DNA of 64,000 nucleotides from the NCBI RefSeq assembly GCF_028765575.1, contig NZ_JARACO010000006.1, positions 62,001 to 126,000 on the forward strand. Direction: 5' to 3'. The position numbers and the translations under genes are program-made. Below, in pieces: positions 50,288-63,474 of this stretch. The notes below the pieces were generated by a model, which made no database searches, was not told where the DNA came from, and saw nothing but the letters and a program-made list of their open reading frames with translations. Position 1 is the first letter of the stretch, and each line of letters begins with the position of its first letter. This DNA is from Aliivibrio sp. S3MY1 (GTDB lineage Bacteria; Pseudomonadota; Gammaproteobacteria; Enterobacterales; Vibrionaceae).

Positions 50288-53041
50288 TCACATTGGCGTC
50301 GATAGGTACTTAAATTGATAACTATTCTTTCCGAACGAGTACTTGATTAATCTATTTATATCTTCTGCATTAACTGAATTTGCCGTTTCTGGAATACTAA
50401 ATAATGCTTCAATTCCGTAGTGATGTATGGTGTAACGATTTAACAGCCATGCTTGTTGAGCACTGTTATTTTTTAGTGGTTCTAAATCAACAGCCAACTG
50501 TTTCGCTGCAGCATTAACTTCATTTTCTGTAACGCCACGTAATAGGTCTTTTATTACCTTATCAATGGCAGATTCAATAAGCTCTGCATTCTTAGGATCA
50601 ACTTGTGCGCCCATAACCCAGTGAGGCTTGAACTCACTGTCAGCGTTCACCATTAGTGCATATGGTGCATAATCCAAACTGAGTTCTTCACGAACATAGT
50701 TCATCAATCTCTTAGATACGATTCTTTGCAGCATATCCTGTATGAAAATGGATTTTGCGGAGTGCTCTTCCAAGCCCTGAACCGCTATAAACTGAGAAAT
50801 ATAATGACTATTTTGTTCGGTATTTACTGCCATGCTAATACTCGCTACAGAATCTGATTTATAAGTAACGGCGTAATGGGTTTTCGCTGCAGCACCTAAA
50901 CGGATATTTGCTAAATACTGACGAAGTAATGGTTTTAGCTCTGATGGTTTTAAGTCAGCCACAATCACTAACTGATAATTACGGTTCTGCTGAAATAATA
51001 GCTGATGTACTCGTTTAATCTGCTCGCGAGTAACTCGATTTACCCCCTCCCCATCAAGCAGTTGATGTCGATTAGTAGAAGAATAAGTGTTTCTATTGAT
51101 CGCTTTGGTCAATTGACCAAGAGACGTCGACATATAAGCGTCTCTATTTTGTTCAAACTCCTGCTTTACTGCTTTTAACTGCCCTTCATCAACATTAATT
51201 CCAGACATAATTGCGGTAATTACAGCAAATGTCTCAGCAAGCCCTTCCTTATCCGTAATGCCTTCAAGACCGTGATGAGTAAAATTAATAAAAGGGTAAA
51301 GCTCAATGCCTTCATTTCTCAAATGTGCGTCTAATTGAGAACCTGTCAATTTACCAAGGCCACTACGAGTAACCGCTGGTATCGCTATATTAGCTGCTGG
51401 TATCAACTCTGAAGGTAATGCTGCTATTCCTCCTTGGCTTGCTAACGAAAACACCACTTCATCACCGGCATCGGTTTTTCTCAAATAAAGAACATTTAAG
51501 CCGTTATCTAGCGTCCAACGAGTTAAATCAATATCCTCAAATAACTTAGTTTCAGACAAAATCATTCCACTGGTCATCGGGACAGGAAAAGCGGCACTAA
51601 CATTATTAGTTAATGGTTCACTTCCTGATTTTGCATATACAGACTGTAATGCAGGAATACTTGATTCTATTTGAGTGAGTGATTCAGAAGTATCAACGCC
51701 AATAGCAAATTGATATGAAGAGGAAAGCAACTCGTCAATATGATCATTAACTAACGTCAAATCTGTCGCTGCTAAAAATGCCTTCAAACTTGCTTTGTAA
51801 TCTAAACTTGATTGACTTATTTGCTGAGACACAATGCCATTAACTCTGTTTTCAACATGGTCATAAGGCGTCAATTTTTCTCGGTTTGCATCAAGATTAT
51901 CAAGTTGATGATGGTAAGGTTGGAGTAAATTATCTAACTCACCATATGACACGCCATGATCTCGCAATGACGCTAGCGTATCTAAAAATAGAGTTTGGCT
52001 TTGAGTTCTATAGCTAGCTGGAAATGATACAGAAGAGATGAAATAACGCTGATCAGAGACATAATAATCCGTCGAATAAATCCATTGAACAGGCATTGCG
52101 GCATCAATATATACCCCACCTAATCTTTGCTGAATAATTGAATGTGCAATGTCATCTAACCATAAGTGATGCTGCTGCTCTCTTGTATTTACTCTAAAAT
52201 CACCACGATCAATAACTAGAGCAATACTTGGTGGCTCACCACTCGAAACTTTAGCAATAAAGTCATTTTGATTTAAAGGCTCTAATGGCATCGTACTGAC
52301 GACTGACGTGCCTTTCTTCCAACTTTCAAAATGCTTAGTTATAAGATTAATCGCATTTTCAAGAGTGATATCCCCACTAATCACAATTTCAGTTAATTGA
52401 GGTTGATACCACTGATGATAAAACTCCGCGAGTGATATTGAAGCCGCAGATAAAACCGACGCTTTATTTCCAATAGGATCGCTGCTTTCATACATCGTTC
52501 CCATTGTCATATGATCATAAAATTGATCAGAGATCGCTTTATCTTCTAATCTGGAGTAACGAAACTCCCCAAGAATGACCGCTTTCTCTTTTTCTACTTC
52601 TTTAGGTGACAGTTTAATGCCATCACCAATATCTCTCATCCAAATAAATGCATTATTCAACTGAGAATTATCAGGAAGATCGAGTTTATACACAGTTTCA
52701 GCATAAGAGGTGTAAGCATTAATATCTGCGCCAAAACTTAGTCCGGCATCTTCAAATAGAGAGATCACATCATTTTGCGAGAAGTGTTCACTGCCATTAA
52801 AAGCCATGTGCTCTACAAAATGAGCGTAGCCTTTTTGGCTTTCAGTTTCTTGAAATGAACCAGTATGAACAATAAAACGAATAGAGACTTCTTTCTCTCG
52901 ATCAGGATAAATATGGTAACGGAACCCATTATCAAGCTGACCGCTGACCCAGCGAGGATCCGATGTTAATTCGGTAACTGATGTCGTTTCACACCCTGAT
53001 ATAAACAAGCAGGCAATAAACGCTAACCAATAATTTTTCAT
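50288..53041 (-). CDS. M16-family zinc metalloprotease, lipoprotein
   Basis: About 917 aa insulinase-family peptidase. The lipoprotein signal ends in LFISGC (lipobox Cys about residue 17). The zinc-binding inverted motif is HFVEH (about residues 74-78), with a downstream Glu in the EKEKAVILGEF region. Two M16 halves follow, the first active and the second (about residues 515-917) inactive-like. It is similar in build to PqqL-type periplasmic proteases. ATG codons occur at 53044 and 53041; the latter is better spaced from AAGGA. Confidence 0.9.
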   Translation of the reverse strand: MKNYWLAFIACLFISGCETTSVTELTSDPRWVSGQLDNGFRYHIYPDREKEVSIRFIVHTGSFQETESQKGYAHFVEHMAFNGSEHFSQNDVISLFEDAGLSFGADINAYTSYAETVYKLDLPDNSQLNNAFIWMRDIGDGIKLSPKEVEKEKAVILGEFRYSRLEDKAISDQFYDHMTMGTMYESSDPIGNKASVLSAASISLAEFYHQWYQPQLTEIVISGDITLENAINLITKHFESWKKGTSVVSTMPLEPLNQNDFIAKVSSGEPPSIALVIDRGDFRVNTREQQHHLWLDDIAHSIIQQRLGGVYIDAAMPVQWIYSTDYYVSDQRYFISSVSFPASYRTQSQTLFLDTLASLRDHGVSYGELDNLLQPYHHQLDNLDANREKLTPYDHVENRVNGIVSQQISQSSLDYKASLKAFLAATDLTLVNDHIDELLSSSYQFAIGVDTSESLTQIESSIPALQSVYAKSGSEPLTNNVSAAFPVPMTSGMILSETKLFEDIDLTRWTLDNGLNVLYLRKTDAGDEVVFSLASQGGIAALPSELIPAANIAIPAVTRSGLGKLTGSQLDAHLRNEGIELYPFINFTHHGLEGITDKEGLAETFAVITAIMSGINVDEGQLKAVKQEFEQNRDAYMSTSLGQLTKAINRNTYSSTNRHQLLDGEGVNRVTREQIKRVHQLLFQQNRNYQLVIVADLKPSELKPLLRQYLANIRLGAAAKTHYAVTYKSDSVASISMAVNTEQNSHYISQFIAVQGLEEHSAKSIFIQDMLQRIVSKRLMNYVREELSLDYAPYALMVNADSEFKPHWVMGAQVDPKNAELIESAIDKVIKDLLRGVTENEVNAAAKQLAVDLEPLKNNSAQQAWLLNRYTIHHYGIEALFSIPETANSVNAEDINRLIKYSFGKNSYQFKYLSTPM

Positions 53042-53175
53042 CATACATCCTTGTAGTTATGTTTATATTTTATTCGCTTCATATCTGAATATAAATTGAG
53101 CATAATTACAAGAAATAAATATAAATAGTTATTATTATCAATAGGGATTTACTCGTTGCTTATTTACTCCCCCAA

Positions 53176-53206
53176 TAAAAAAGGCACCCTTTATTAGGAT
53201 GCCTTT
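53176..53206 (-). terminator. Terminator of the glycosidase gene
   Basis: AAAGGCACCCT/AGGATGCCTTT stem with U-run on the minus strand, 97 bp after the stop. Confidence 0.85.
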
Positions 53207-53302
53207 CCACGGTGTTTTGTTACTGCTTACTGTACCTTTTCTATTGAGTATTTTTGCAACCATTTGGCTATCGACTCACTAAATACAGCTCACATTAATA
53301 CA

Positions 53303-54718
<1,416 letters not shown>

Positions 54719-54846
54719 TTAATTCTATTATGAATATAGTTAATAACATGGCAGAAATCTGAGAACCCACTCTCATCACATGTTCTTTTCTCAAATTACA
54801 AACAGCAAAAAGGCTCATACCTTTCGATATGAGCCTTCTCTAAATA

Positions 54847-54911
54847 TGGCAAAGCTAGAGTAATTCGAACTCCCAACACGCGCGTTCTTATGGTGGGGGA
54901 ATCCGCGGCGC
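54847..54911 (-). pseudogene. Decayed tRNA-Trp copy 1
   Basis: The 3' half (CGCGTGTTGGGAGTTCGAAT and terminal GCCA) matches the intact tRNA-Trp downstream, as does GCGGATTCC of the anticodon arm. The 5' half, D arm and anticodon stem are lost and the T stem is mismatched. It cannot fold as a tRNA. Confidence 0.8.
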
Positions 54912-54972
54912 TTTTCTCAAACTACAAACAGCAAAAAGGCTCATACCTTTCGATATGAGCCTTCTCTAAATA

Positions 54973-55037
54973 TGGCAAAGCTAGAGTAATTCGAACTCCC
55001 AACACGCGCGTTCTTATGGTGGGGGAATCCGCGGCTC
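54973..55037 (-). pseudogene. Decayed tRNA-Trp copy 2
   Basis: Nearly identical to the first decayed copy (differences at the last few bases before the TTTTCTCAAA junction), so the two arose by tandem duplication of an already broken unit. Confidence 0.8.
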
Positions 55038-55057
55038 TTTTCTCAAACTACAAACAG

Positions 55058-55089
55058 CAAAAAGGCTCATACCTTTCGATATGAGCCTT
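55058..55089 (-). terminator. tRNA-Trp terminator
   Basis: AAGGCTCATA/TATGAGCCTT stem with U-run on the minus strand; identical hairpins occur 126 and 252 bp further on (54932-54963 and 54806-54837). Confidence 0.85.
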
Positions 55090-55098
55090 CTCTAAATA

Positions 55099-55175
55099 TG
55101 GCAGGGGTGGAGAGATTCGAACTCCCAACACGCGGATTTGGAATCCGCTGCTCTGCCAGTTGGAGCTACACCCCT
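55099..55175 (-). tRNA. tRNA-Trp (anticodon CCA)
   Basis: 77 nt including an encoded CCA. The acceptor arm (AGGGGTG...CACCCCT), D arm, anticodon arm GCGGA-TTCCAAA-TCCGC with anticodon CCA, and T arm GGGAG-TTCGAAT-CTCTC all pair. It closely matches E. coli tRNA-Trp. A terminator hairpin follows at 55058-55089. Confidence 0.97.
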
Positions 55176-55293
55176 GTTGTGCGTGCTATTGTAATGACTT
55201 TCACAAGAAAATCCATAGCTAACATGCTAAAAAATAGCATCTAAACCAAAATATCTATCTCTATCGCACAATTATTTTCAAATCGCCTAAAAA

Positions 55294-55818
55294 TTAACCT
55301 TTTTTAATCTTTTCAACAAATTGATCAACACGCAACCAGTTTGTATATTCAACTTCTTTGGTTGGGTCTGTCTCCCCCCCCGTCATTCTCATGATGAGTT
55401 GAATCATAAAGCGATCAAAGAAATTATAACGAGGATAAAATAACGCACCAGCAAACGTATCTTGCAAAGCGGGAACCCAAGAGGATTTCAATAAAAACTT
55501 CTTAAAATATACACTGGTTTCTGGAGTATCTTTACCTTCTTTACGAGCGGTCAGGTTCACAATAAAAAACGCAGCCTTCGCTTGCTCCAAAGCCACTTGA
55601 TGTTGAGTGATAAACTGATACAACTTCTTATTCAAGTGGCCGTAACGGATAGATGCACCGATCACAACACGATCATAATCAGAAAATGAAACCGTTAACG
55701 GCTGATGTAAATCGACTAATTCACATTGGACATCACTTCCTAGCTTAGTCGCAATATAATCCAATATCTTAATGGTTTGACCTTCACGACTTGAGTGAAG
55801 AAGTAATACTCTTTTCAC
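55294..55818 (-). CDS. hemG: Menaquinone-dependent protoporphyrinogen oxidase
   Basis: 174 aa flavodoxin-like enzyme oxidising protoporphyrinogen IX using quinones. FMN-loop motif LLHSSREGQTIKILDYIA (about residues 5-22), the long loop and RYNFFDRFMIQLIMRMTGGETD are family features. The MTGGETD codons contain a run of eight G, a possible slippage site. It lies after trkH (32-bp gap), matching the trkH-hemG order in E. coli. Confidence 0.96.
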   Translation of the reverse strand: MKRVLLLHSSREGQTIKILDYIATKLGSDVQCELVDLHQPLTVSFSDYDRVVIGASIRYGHLNKKLYQFITQHQVALEQAKAAFFIVNLTARKEGKDTPETSVYFKKFLLKSSWVPALQDTFAGALFYPRYNFFDRFMIQLIMRMTGGETDPTKEVEYTNWLRVDQFVEKIKKG

Positions 55819-55850
55819 AATAAACCCTTTTATCTTTCTAAGATTAAAAA

Positions 55851-57308
55851 CTAACTACGCCAGAACGTCGGCGTGAACAAAATAAGTAAGGTAAATACTT
55901 CCAAACGACCAAATAACATTGAGATAATTAAAATCCATTTAGCGGTATCATTTACCTCACCAAAATGCACCGCAACCTCACCTAAACCAGGGCCTAAGTT
56001 ATTTAGTGTTGCCGCTACAGCAGAAAAAGCGGTTAGCTCATCCATCCCTGTCGCAATTAATGCCAACATACAAATCACAAACACCAAGGCATACGCAGAG
56101 AAGAATCCCCATACCGCATCAACCACCCGTTGCGGTAGTGCTTTACTACCAATTTTAATAGTAAAAATAGCTCTTGGGTGAATAAGACGTTTTAACTCAC
56201 GCATCCCTTGTAGTGATAACAGCAAAATACGAATTACCTTCATGCCGCCGCCCGTAGATCCCGCGCAGCCACCAATGAAAGAGGAAAATAACAGTAATAC
56301 AGGCAAAAACAGCGGCCACTCAGCAAAGCTAGTTGTGGTGAAACCTGCAGTGGTTGACATGGATACGGTCTGAAATAGAGCCTGATCAACCGCTGTTCCT
56401 ATCGAATCATAGGTACTGTGCTTGAGTAACAATAAGAAGGTGATAAGAAACAATAATATCTGAATAAATATAAACGCTCTAAATTCTGGGTCTTTCCAAT
56501 AATATTTAGGGTGCACGCCACCAGAAGCAAATGCAGCAAAGTGCAACGAAAAGTTACATGCAGAGATAAGTAAGAACACTACGGTAATAGCATTAATTAC
56601 CGGACTATTAAAGTAGCCCATACTGGCATCGTGAGTAGAAAAACCACCAATCGCTATCGTTGAAAAGCTATGTGAGATGGCATCAAACCAATTCATTCCA
56701 GCAGCCCAAAATGCCAAAGCACACGCAATGGTTAACGTAAGGTATATATACCACAGTACCTTTGCTGTTTCGGCTATTCGCGGGGTCATTTTTGAGTCTT
56801 TTACAGGTCCTGGGATCTCCGCTCGATACAGTTGCATACCACCGATACCTAATACCGGTAAAATAGCCACAGCTAACACGATAATACCCATACCGCCAAA
56901 CCATTGAAGAAGTTGTCGATAAAATAGAATCGCTTTGGGCAAATGATCTAATCCCGTAAGAACCGTAGCCCCTGTTGTCGTTAACCCAGAAAATGATTCA
57001 AAAAAGGCATTGGTTACCGATATATCTGGCGATCCAGAAAGTAAAAATGGCAATGCACCCGCACTACCGATTACCATCCAAAAGAGAACCACGATGAGAA
57101 AGCCATCGCGCGATTTCAGTTCTTGTTTGTGATCTCGATTTGGGAACCAAAGTGCACCGCCACCAGCCAATAACAAGAAAAAAGTAATAACAAATGGCAC
57201 ACCAGCACCATCACGATATATAAACGCGATAAAAGCAGGAGCCAACATGAAAAAACTAAACACCGCAAGTAAAGTACCCACGATTCGAATAATTGAACGA
57301 AACTGCAT
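55851..57308 (-). CDS. trkH: Trk potassium uptake protein TrkH
   Basis: 485 aa K+ channel-like subunit that works with TrkA. It has multiple membrane segments with the four P-loop filters of the superfamily, including FSGLTTTGATVLTG, SIAIGGFSTHDAS-like, MSTTAGFTTTSFAEWPLFL and the last near AATLNNLGPGLGEV. The family conserves a glycine in each filter. It is the middle gene of yigZ-trkH-hemG. Confidence 0.96.
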   Translation of the reverse strand: MQFRSIIRIVGTLLAVFSFFMLAPAFIAFIYRDGAGVPFVITFFLLLAGGGALWFPNRDHKQELKSRDGFLIVVLFWMVIGSAGALPFLLSGSPDISVTNAFFESFSGLTTTGATVLTGLDHLPKAILFYRQLLQWFGGMGIIVLAVAILPVLGIGGMQLYRAEIPGPVKDSKMTPRIAETAKVLWYIYLTLTIACALAFWAAGMNWFDAISHSFSTIAIGGFSTHDASMGYFNSPVINAITVVFLLISACNFSLHFAAFASGGVHPKYYWKDPEFRAFIFIQILLFLITFLLLLKHSTYDSIGTAVDQALFQTVSMSTTAGFTTTSFAEWPLFLPVLLLFSSFIGGCAGSTGGGMKVIRILLLSLQGMRELKRLIHPRAIFTIKIGSKALPQRVVDAVWGFFSAYALVFVICMLALIATGMDELTAFSAVAATLNNLGPGLGEVAVHFGEVNDTAKWILIISMLFGRLEVFTLLILFTPTFWRS

Positions 57309-57362
57309 GATTTATTGGACGCCTGGCGTCACTCACATCCTAAATAGTTGGTATTAAAAATT

Positions 57363-57980
57363 TCACACTTCCGGTGGAAACTCGATCTTTGCACCGCTTT
57401 TATTAATGATAGCGGTTTTAAATTCATTAATAACACGCTTTTCTAACTCGACCGTCATAATAACTTTATCACTATAATCCGCCATTACTTGTTGCCCTTC
57501 AAATTGAAGTAATAAGGTTTCGACCAGACTCATTAAGTTATAATCACAATGTAAAACAAGCGCCTTTGTAATTCGTTTCTCTTCGGTTTCAATGAGCTTT
57601 AATGCTTGTTGAACACCGCCACCATAAGCTTTAACTAAACCTCCAGTGCCAAGCCTAATACCGCCATAATAACGAGTTACCACTGCGGTAATTTCACCGA
57701 TACCACTCCCACTCAATTGAGCAAGGATCGGTTTACCAGCAGTACCTGAAGGTTCGCCATCATCACTGAAGCCCCATTTCATTGAATCTTCAGGTCGACC
57801 AGCAACAAACCCCCAGCAATTATGCCGAGCATCAGAGTGTTTTGTTTTTATTTCAGCGACAAACGCTTTGGCTTCATCAATCGATGAGGTTCTCGCAAGA
57901 TAGGTAATAAAAACACTTTTTTTAATCTCTTCTTCAAATACTGCCATCGCTTTTGGCACTTGATATGGCTGCTCATTCAT
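57363..57980 (-). CDS. yigZ: YigZ/IMPACT family protein
   Basis: 205 aa with the UPF0029/IMPACT fold. Signature DDGEPSGTAGKPIL (about residues 75-88), followed by the YYGGIRLGTGGLVKAYGG region (about residues 104-121), and a C-terminal DUF1949-type ferredoxin-like domain. Its function is uncertain; homologues affect translation-related stress responses. It is divergent from fadB, as in enterobacteria, but no pepQ lies between them. Confidence 0.93.
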   Translation of the reverse strand: MNEQPYQVPKAMAVFEEEIKKSVFITYLARTSSIDEAKAFVAEIKTKHSDARHNCWGFVAGRPEDSMKWGFSDDGEPSGTAGKPILAQLSGSGIGEITAVVTRYYGGIRLGTGGLVKAYGGGVQQALKLIETEEKRITKALVLHCDYNLMSLVETLLLQFEGQQVMADYSDKVIMTVELEKRVINEFKTAIINKSGAKIEFPPEV

Positions 57981-58155
57981 AGACTACACTGATAGTAAAA
58001 ATGGAACCTTAAAGTGTATCACTTCTCGTGGCATTTACGCTTTTTAAGCTGATATTTATTCGCTAATCGAAGAAAGTAAATTTGTGATCAACCAAGATAT
58101 TCGTAACTAAAATGTTAAATTTAATTTGATATCTGTTTACATTAACATCACTATT

Positions 58156-58172
58156 AACTGGTCAAACCAGAC
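58156..58172. promoter_or_regulatory. FadR-type operator upstream of fadBA
   Basis: AACTGGTCAAACCAGAC contains the palindrome CTGGT-N3-ACCAG, which matches the E. coli fadB site (CTGGTACGACCAG) in both half-sites. Located 51 bp upstream of fadB, it should make fadBA inducible by long-chain fatty acids through FadR. Confidence 0.8.
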
Positions 58173-58222
58173 CATTATAATAACGAATACTTTATCTGGT
58201 TATCATTTCATGGAGATAGAAA

Positions 58223-61589
<3,367 letters not shown>

Positions 61590-61615
61590 AGAAAACATTC
61601 TAAGCCGTAAAAACT

Positions 61616-61645
61616 AAAAAAGTCGCCTTCTTGGGCGACTTTTTT
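61616..61645. terminator. Terminator after fadA
   Basis: AAAAGTCGCC/GGCGACTTTT stem with both A-run and T-run, so it can act in both directions and would also end the small ORF on the minus strand. Confidence 0.9.
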
Positions 61646-61681
61646 CGAGTTGATACCTAATTTGGTATCGTATTTATCATC

Positions 61682-61756
61682 TTATTTTTTAGAGATGATT
61701 TTTGTATCACGCGCTTGGTGGAACCAAAAACGCTTTCTGCCTGTTGATTTAGACAT
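61682..61756 (-). CDS. Candidate 24-residue basic small protein
   Basis: ATG at 61756 follows AAGGA at good spacing (AAGGATATCTCATG). It encodes MSKSTGRKRFWFHQARDTKI plus ISKK before TAA. It is very basic, like small ribosome-associated peptides, but I do not recognise a family. A terminator lies just downstream. This is a prediction from the ribosome-binding site and composition only. Confidence 0.45.
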   Translation of the reverse strand: MSKSTGRKRFWFHQARDTKIISKK

Positions 61757-62065
61757 GAGATATCCTTCTTAACTTTAGTATAAACATGCATCAATACGAT
61801 GCGCTTGTTTAGCCTGAGAAGAGATATTTATCTTATGTAATTTATACATAGAGAAGTTGTACGTTCTTTACCTCATCAATCTACTTATCTTAAAATAACG
61901 GTTTAAAAAAGTAGGTAGCCCAATAACGATATTAGGTATAAAGCCAACGCATTTTCACAACTTCGATAGCACACGGTCATATTACATTATAAATAGATCC
62001 AGTTAGGCTTATTCGCTGCTAACGATCTGCTGAAATGTTCAATTATTAATAATTGGAAAAGTGAA

Positions 62066-62173
62066 ATGAAACACGGAGATAATAGCTTTTTCGAAGATAT
62101 TTTTCTGAGGGTTTTACTTGTACTTATTGCTTGTATTAATAACTCTATACATCAGAGCAAGGGTGCAAAATAA
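62066..62173 (+). CDS. Possible 35-residue membrane peptide
   Basis: Encodes MKHGDNSFFEDIFLRVLLVL, then IACINNSIHQSKGAK and a stop. One hydrophobic stretch could span or lie in the membrane. GGAAAA eight bases upstream is a weak ribosome-binding site. It may be chance. The remainder of 61757-62364 shows only AT-rich sequence with no clear RNA or operator. Confidence 0.2.
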   Translation: MKHGDNSFFEDIFLRVLLVLIACINNSIHQSKGAK

Positions 62174-62364
62174 CACGATCCAATAAAAAGTAAAGATCTT
62201 ATTTACTCTTTCTTTGAAAAATAATATCGCAGAGGATCTATGCAGAAAACGCATATTACTCATGTTTAAGTATCATTTTTTTTATTTGACTAACTCACCT
62301 ACACTTATCTCATTGGTCAAACGCACTGTTTGATAATCGTTATTTATTCTTATTGGAGTTCGTT

Positions 62365-63345
62365 ATGTTTAAAGCACTAGTTCTGAATCAAGAAGAGAGA
62401 AATACCATTGCTGCTGTTACTGAGATCGACGAGTCTCAGCTGCCTGAAGGTAATGTAAAAATCGATGTAAACTACTCTTCTCTAAACTATAAAGATGGCT
62501 TAGCGATTACTGGTAAAGGACGCATTGTTCGTAATTTCCCTATGGTTCCAGGTATTGATTTAGCCGGTGTTGTCTCTCAATCAGACGATGCTCGTTATAA
62601 GGCTGGCGATGAAGTCGTACTTACTGGCTGGGGCGTTGGTGAAGGTCATTGGGGCGGCATGGCTGAAAAAGCAAGCCTAAACGGTGACTGGTTAGTGCCA
62701 ATGCCAAAAGGCTTAGACGCTAAAAAAGTAATGGCGATCGGTACGGCTGGTTTTACAGCAATGCTATGTGTTCAAGCGATTGTTGATGCGGGTATTAAAC
62801 CAGAAGATGGTGAGATCTTAGTAACCGGTGCAAGCGGCGGTGTAGGTAGCGTATCAATCACGCTTCTTAACCAACTTGGCTACAAAGTTGCAGCGGTAAC
62901 GGGTCGAGCTTCTTCAAATGGTGAACTGCTTAAATCATTAGGCGCATCACGCATTGTTGAGCGTAGCGAACTAGAAGAACCAGCAAAACCATTAGAAAAA
63001 CAACTATGGGCTGGCGCAATTGATACGGTGGGTAGCAAGGTGCTTGCTAAAGTATTAGCGCAAATTGATTACAATGGCGCAGTAGCAATATGTGGTCTTG
63101 CGGGTGGCTTTGATTTACCAACCACGGTGATGCCATTCATTCTACGTAATGTACGTTTGCAAGGTGTTGACTCTGTAATGTGCCCTCGTGAAAAACGCAT
63201 CAAAGCATGGGAACAACTGGCAGAGCTTCTACCTGAATCCTTCTACGCCCAAGCCACTAAAGAAGTCTCTCTTGATGAGGCAATTCAAGCAGCAGAAGAC
63301 ATCACTAACGGTCAGATCACTGGTCGTGTGGTAATCAAAATTTAG
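62365..63345 (+). CDS. acuI: Acrylyl-CoA reductase (AcuI/YhdH), MDR family
   Basis: 326 aa NADPH-dependent enzyme of the zinc-free medium-chain dehydrogenase family that reduces acryloyl-CoA. N-terminal MFKALVLNQEE, substrate segment SSLNYKDGLAITGKGRI (about residues 34-50) and nucleotide motif VTGASGGVGSVSITLL (about residues 151-166) are present. The frame opens at 62353, but ATG at 62365 follows TTGGAG and fits the family start. In bacteria the enzyme detoxifies acrylate, for example from DMSP breakdown. Confidence 0.93.
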   Translation: MFKALVLNQEERNTIAAVTEIDESQLPEGNVKIDVNYSSLNYKDGLAITGKGRIVRNFPMVPGIDLAGVVSQSDDARYKAGDEVVLTGWGVGEGHWGGMAEKASLNGDWLVPMPKGLDAKKVMAIGTAGFTAMLCVQAIVDAGIKPEDGEILVTGASGGVGSVSITLLNQLGYKVAAVTGRASSNGELLKSLGASRIVERSELEEPAKPLEKQLWAGAIDTVGSKVLAKVLAQIDYNGAVAICGLAGGFDLPTTVMPFILRNVRLQGVDSVMCPREKRIKAWEQLAELLPESFYAQATKEVSLDEAIQAAEDITNGQITGRVVIKI

Positions 63346-63416
63346 TATTACGCATTAAAAGAATTTAATACTAAGCCCTACCTAGCTTAGTATTAATGTG
63401 AAAACATCGGTAAACC

Positions 63417-63442
63417 AAGGCAGCCTAATCGCTGCCTTTTTT
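63417..63442. terminator. Terminator after acuI
   Basis: AAGGCAGC/GCTGCCTT stem followed by a T-run on the plus strand. A second short palindrome CTAAGC/GCTTAG precedes it at 63371-63390. Confidence 0.85.
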
Positions 63443-63474
63443 ATACTTTACATAACGATAGCTGGATATTCTTC

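Larger units (their letters stand above)
54786..55037. repeat. 126-bp tandem repeat units derived from tRNA-Trp and its terminator
   Basis: TTTTCTCAAA starts at 54786, 54912 and 55038, giving an exact 126-bp period. Each unit holds a terminator hairpin (AAGGCTCATA/TATGAGCCTT) and a tRNA-Trp-like remnant. The first two units end in decayed tRNA sequence; the third runs into the intact tRNA-Trp. Confidence 0.9.
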
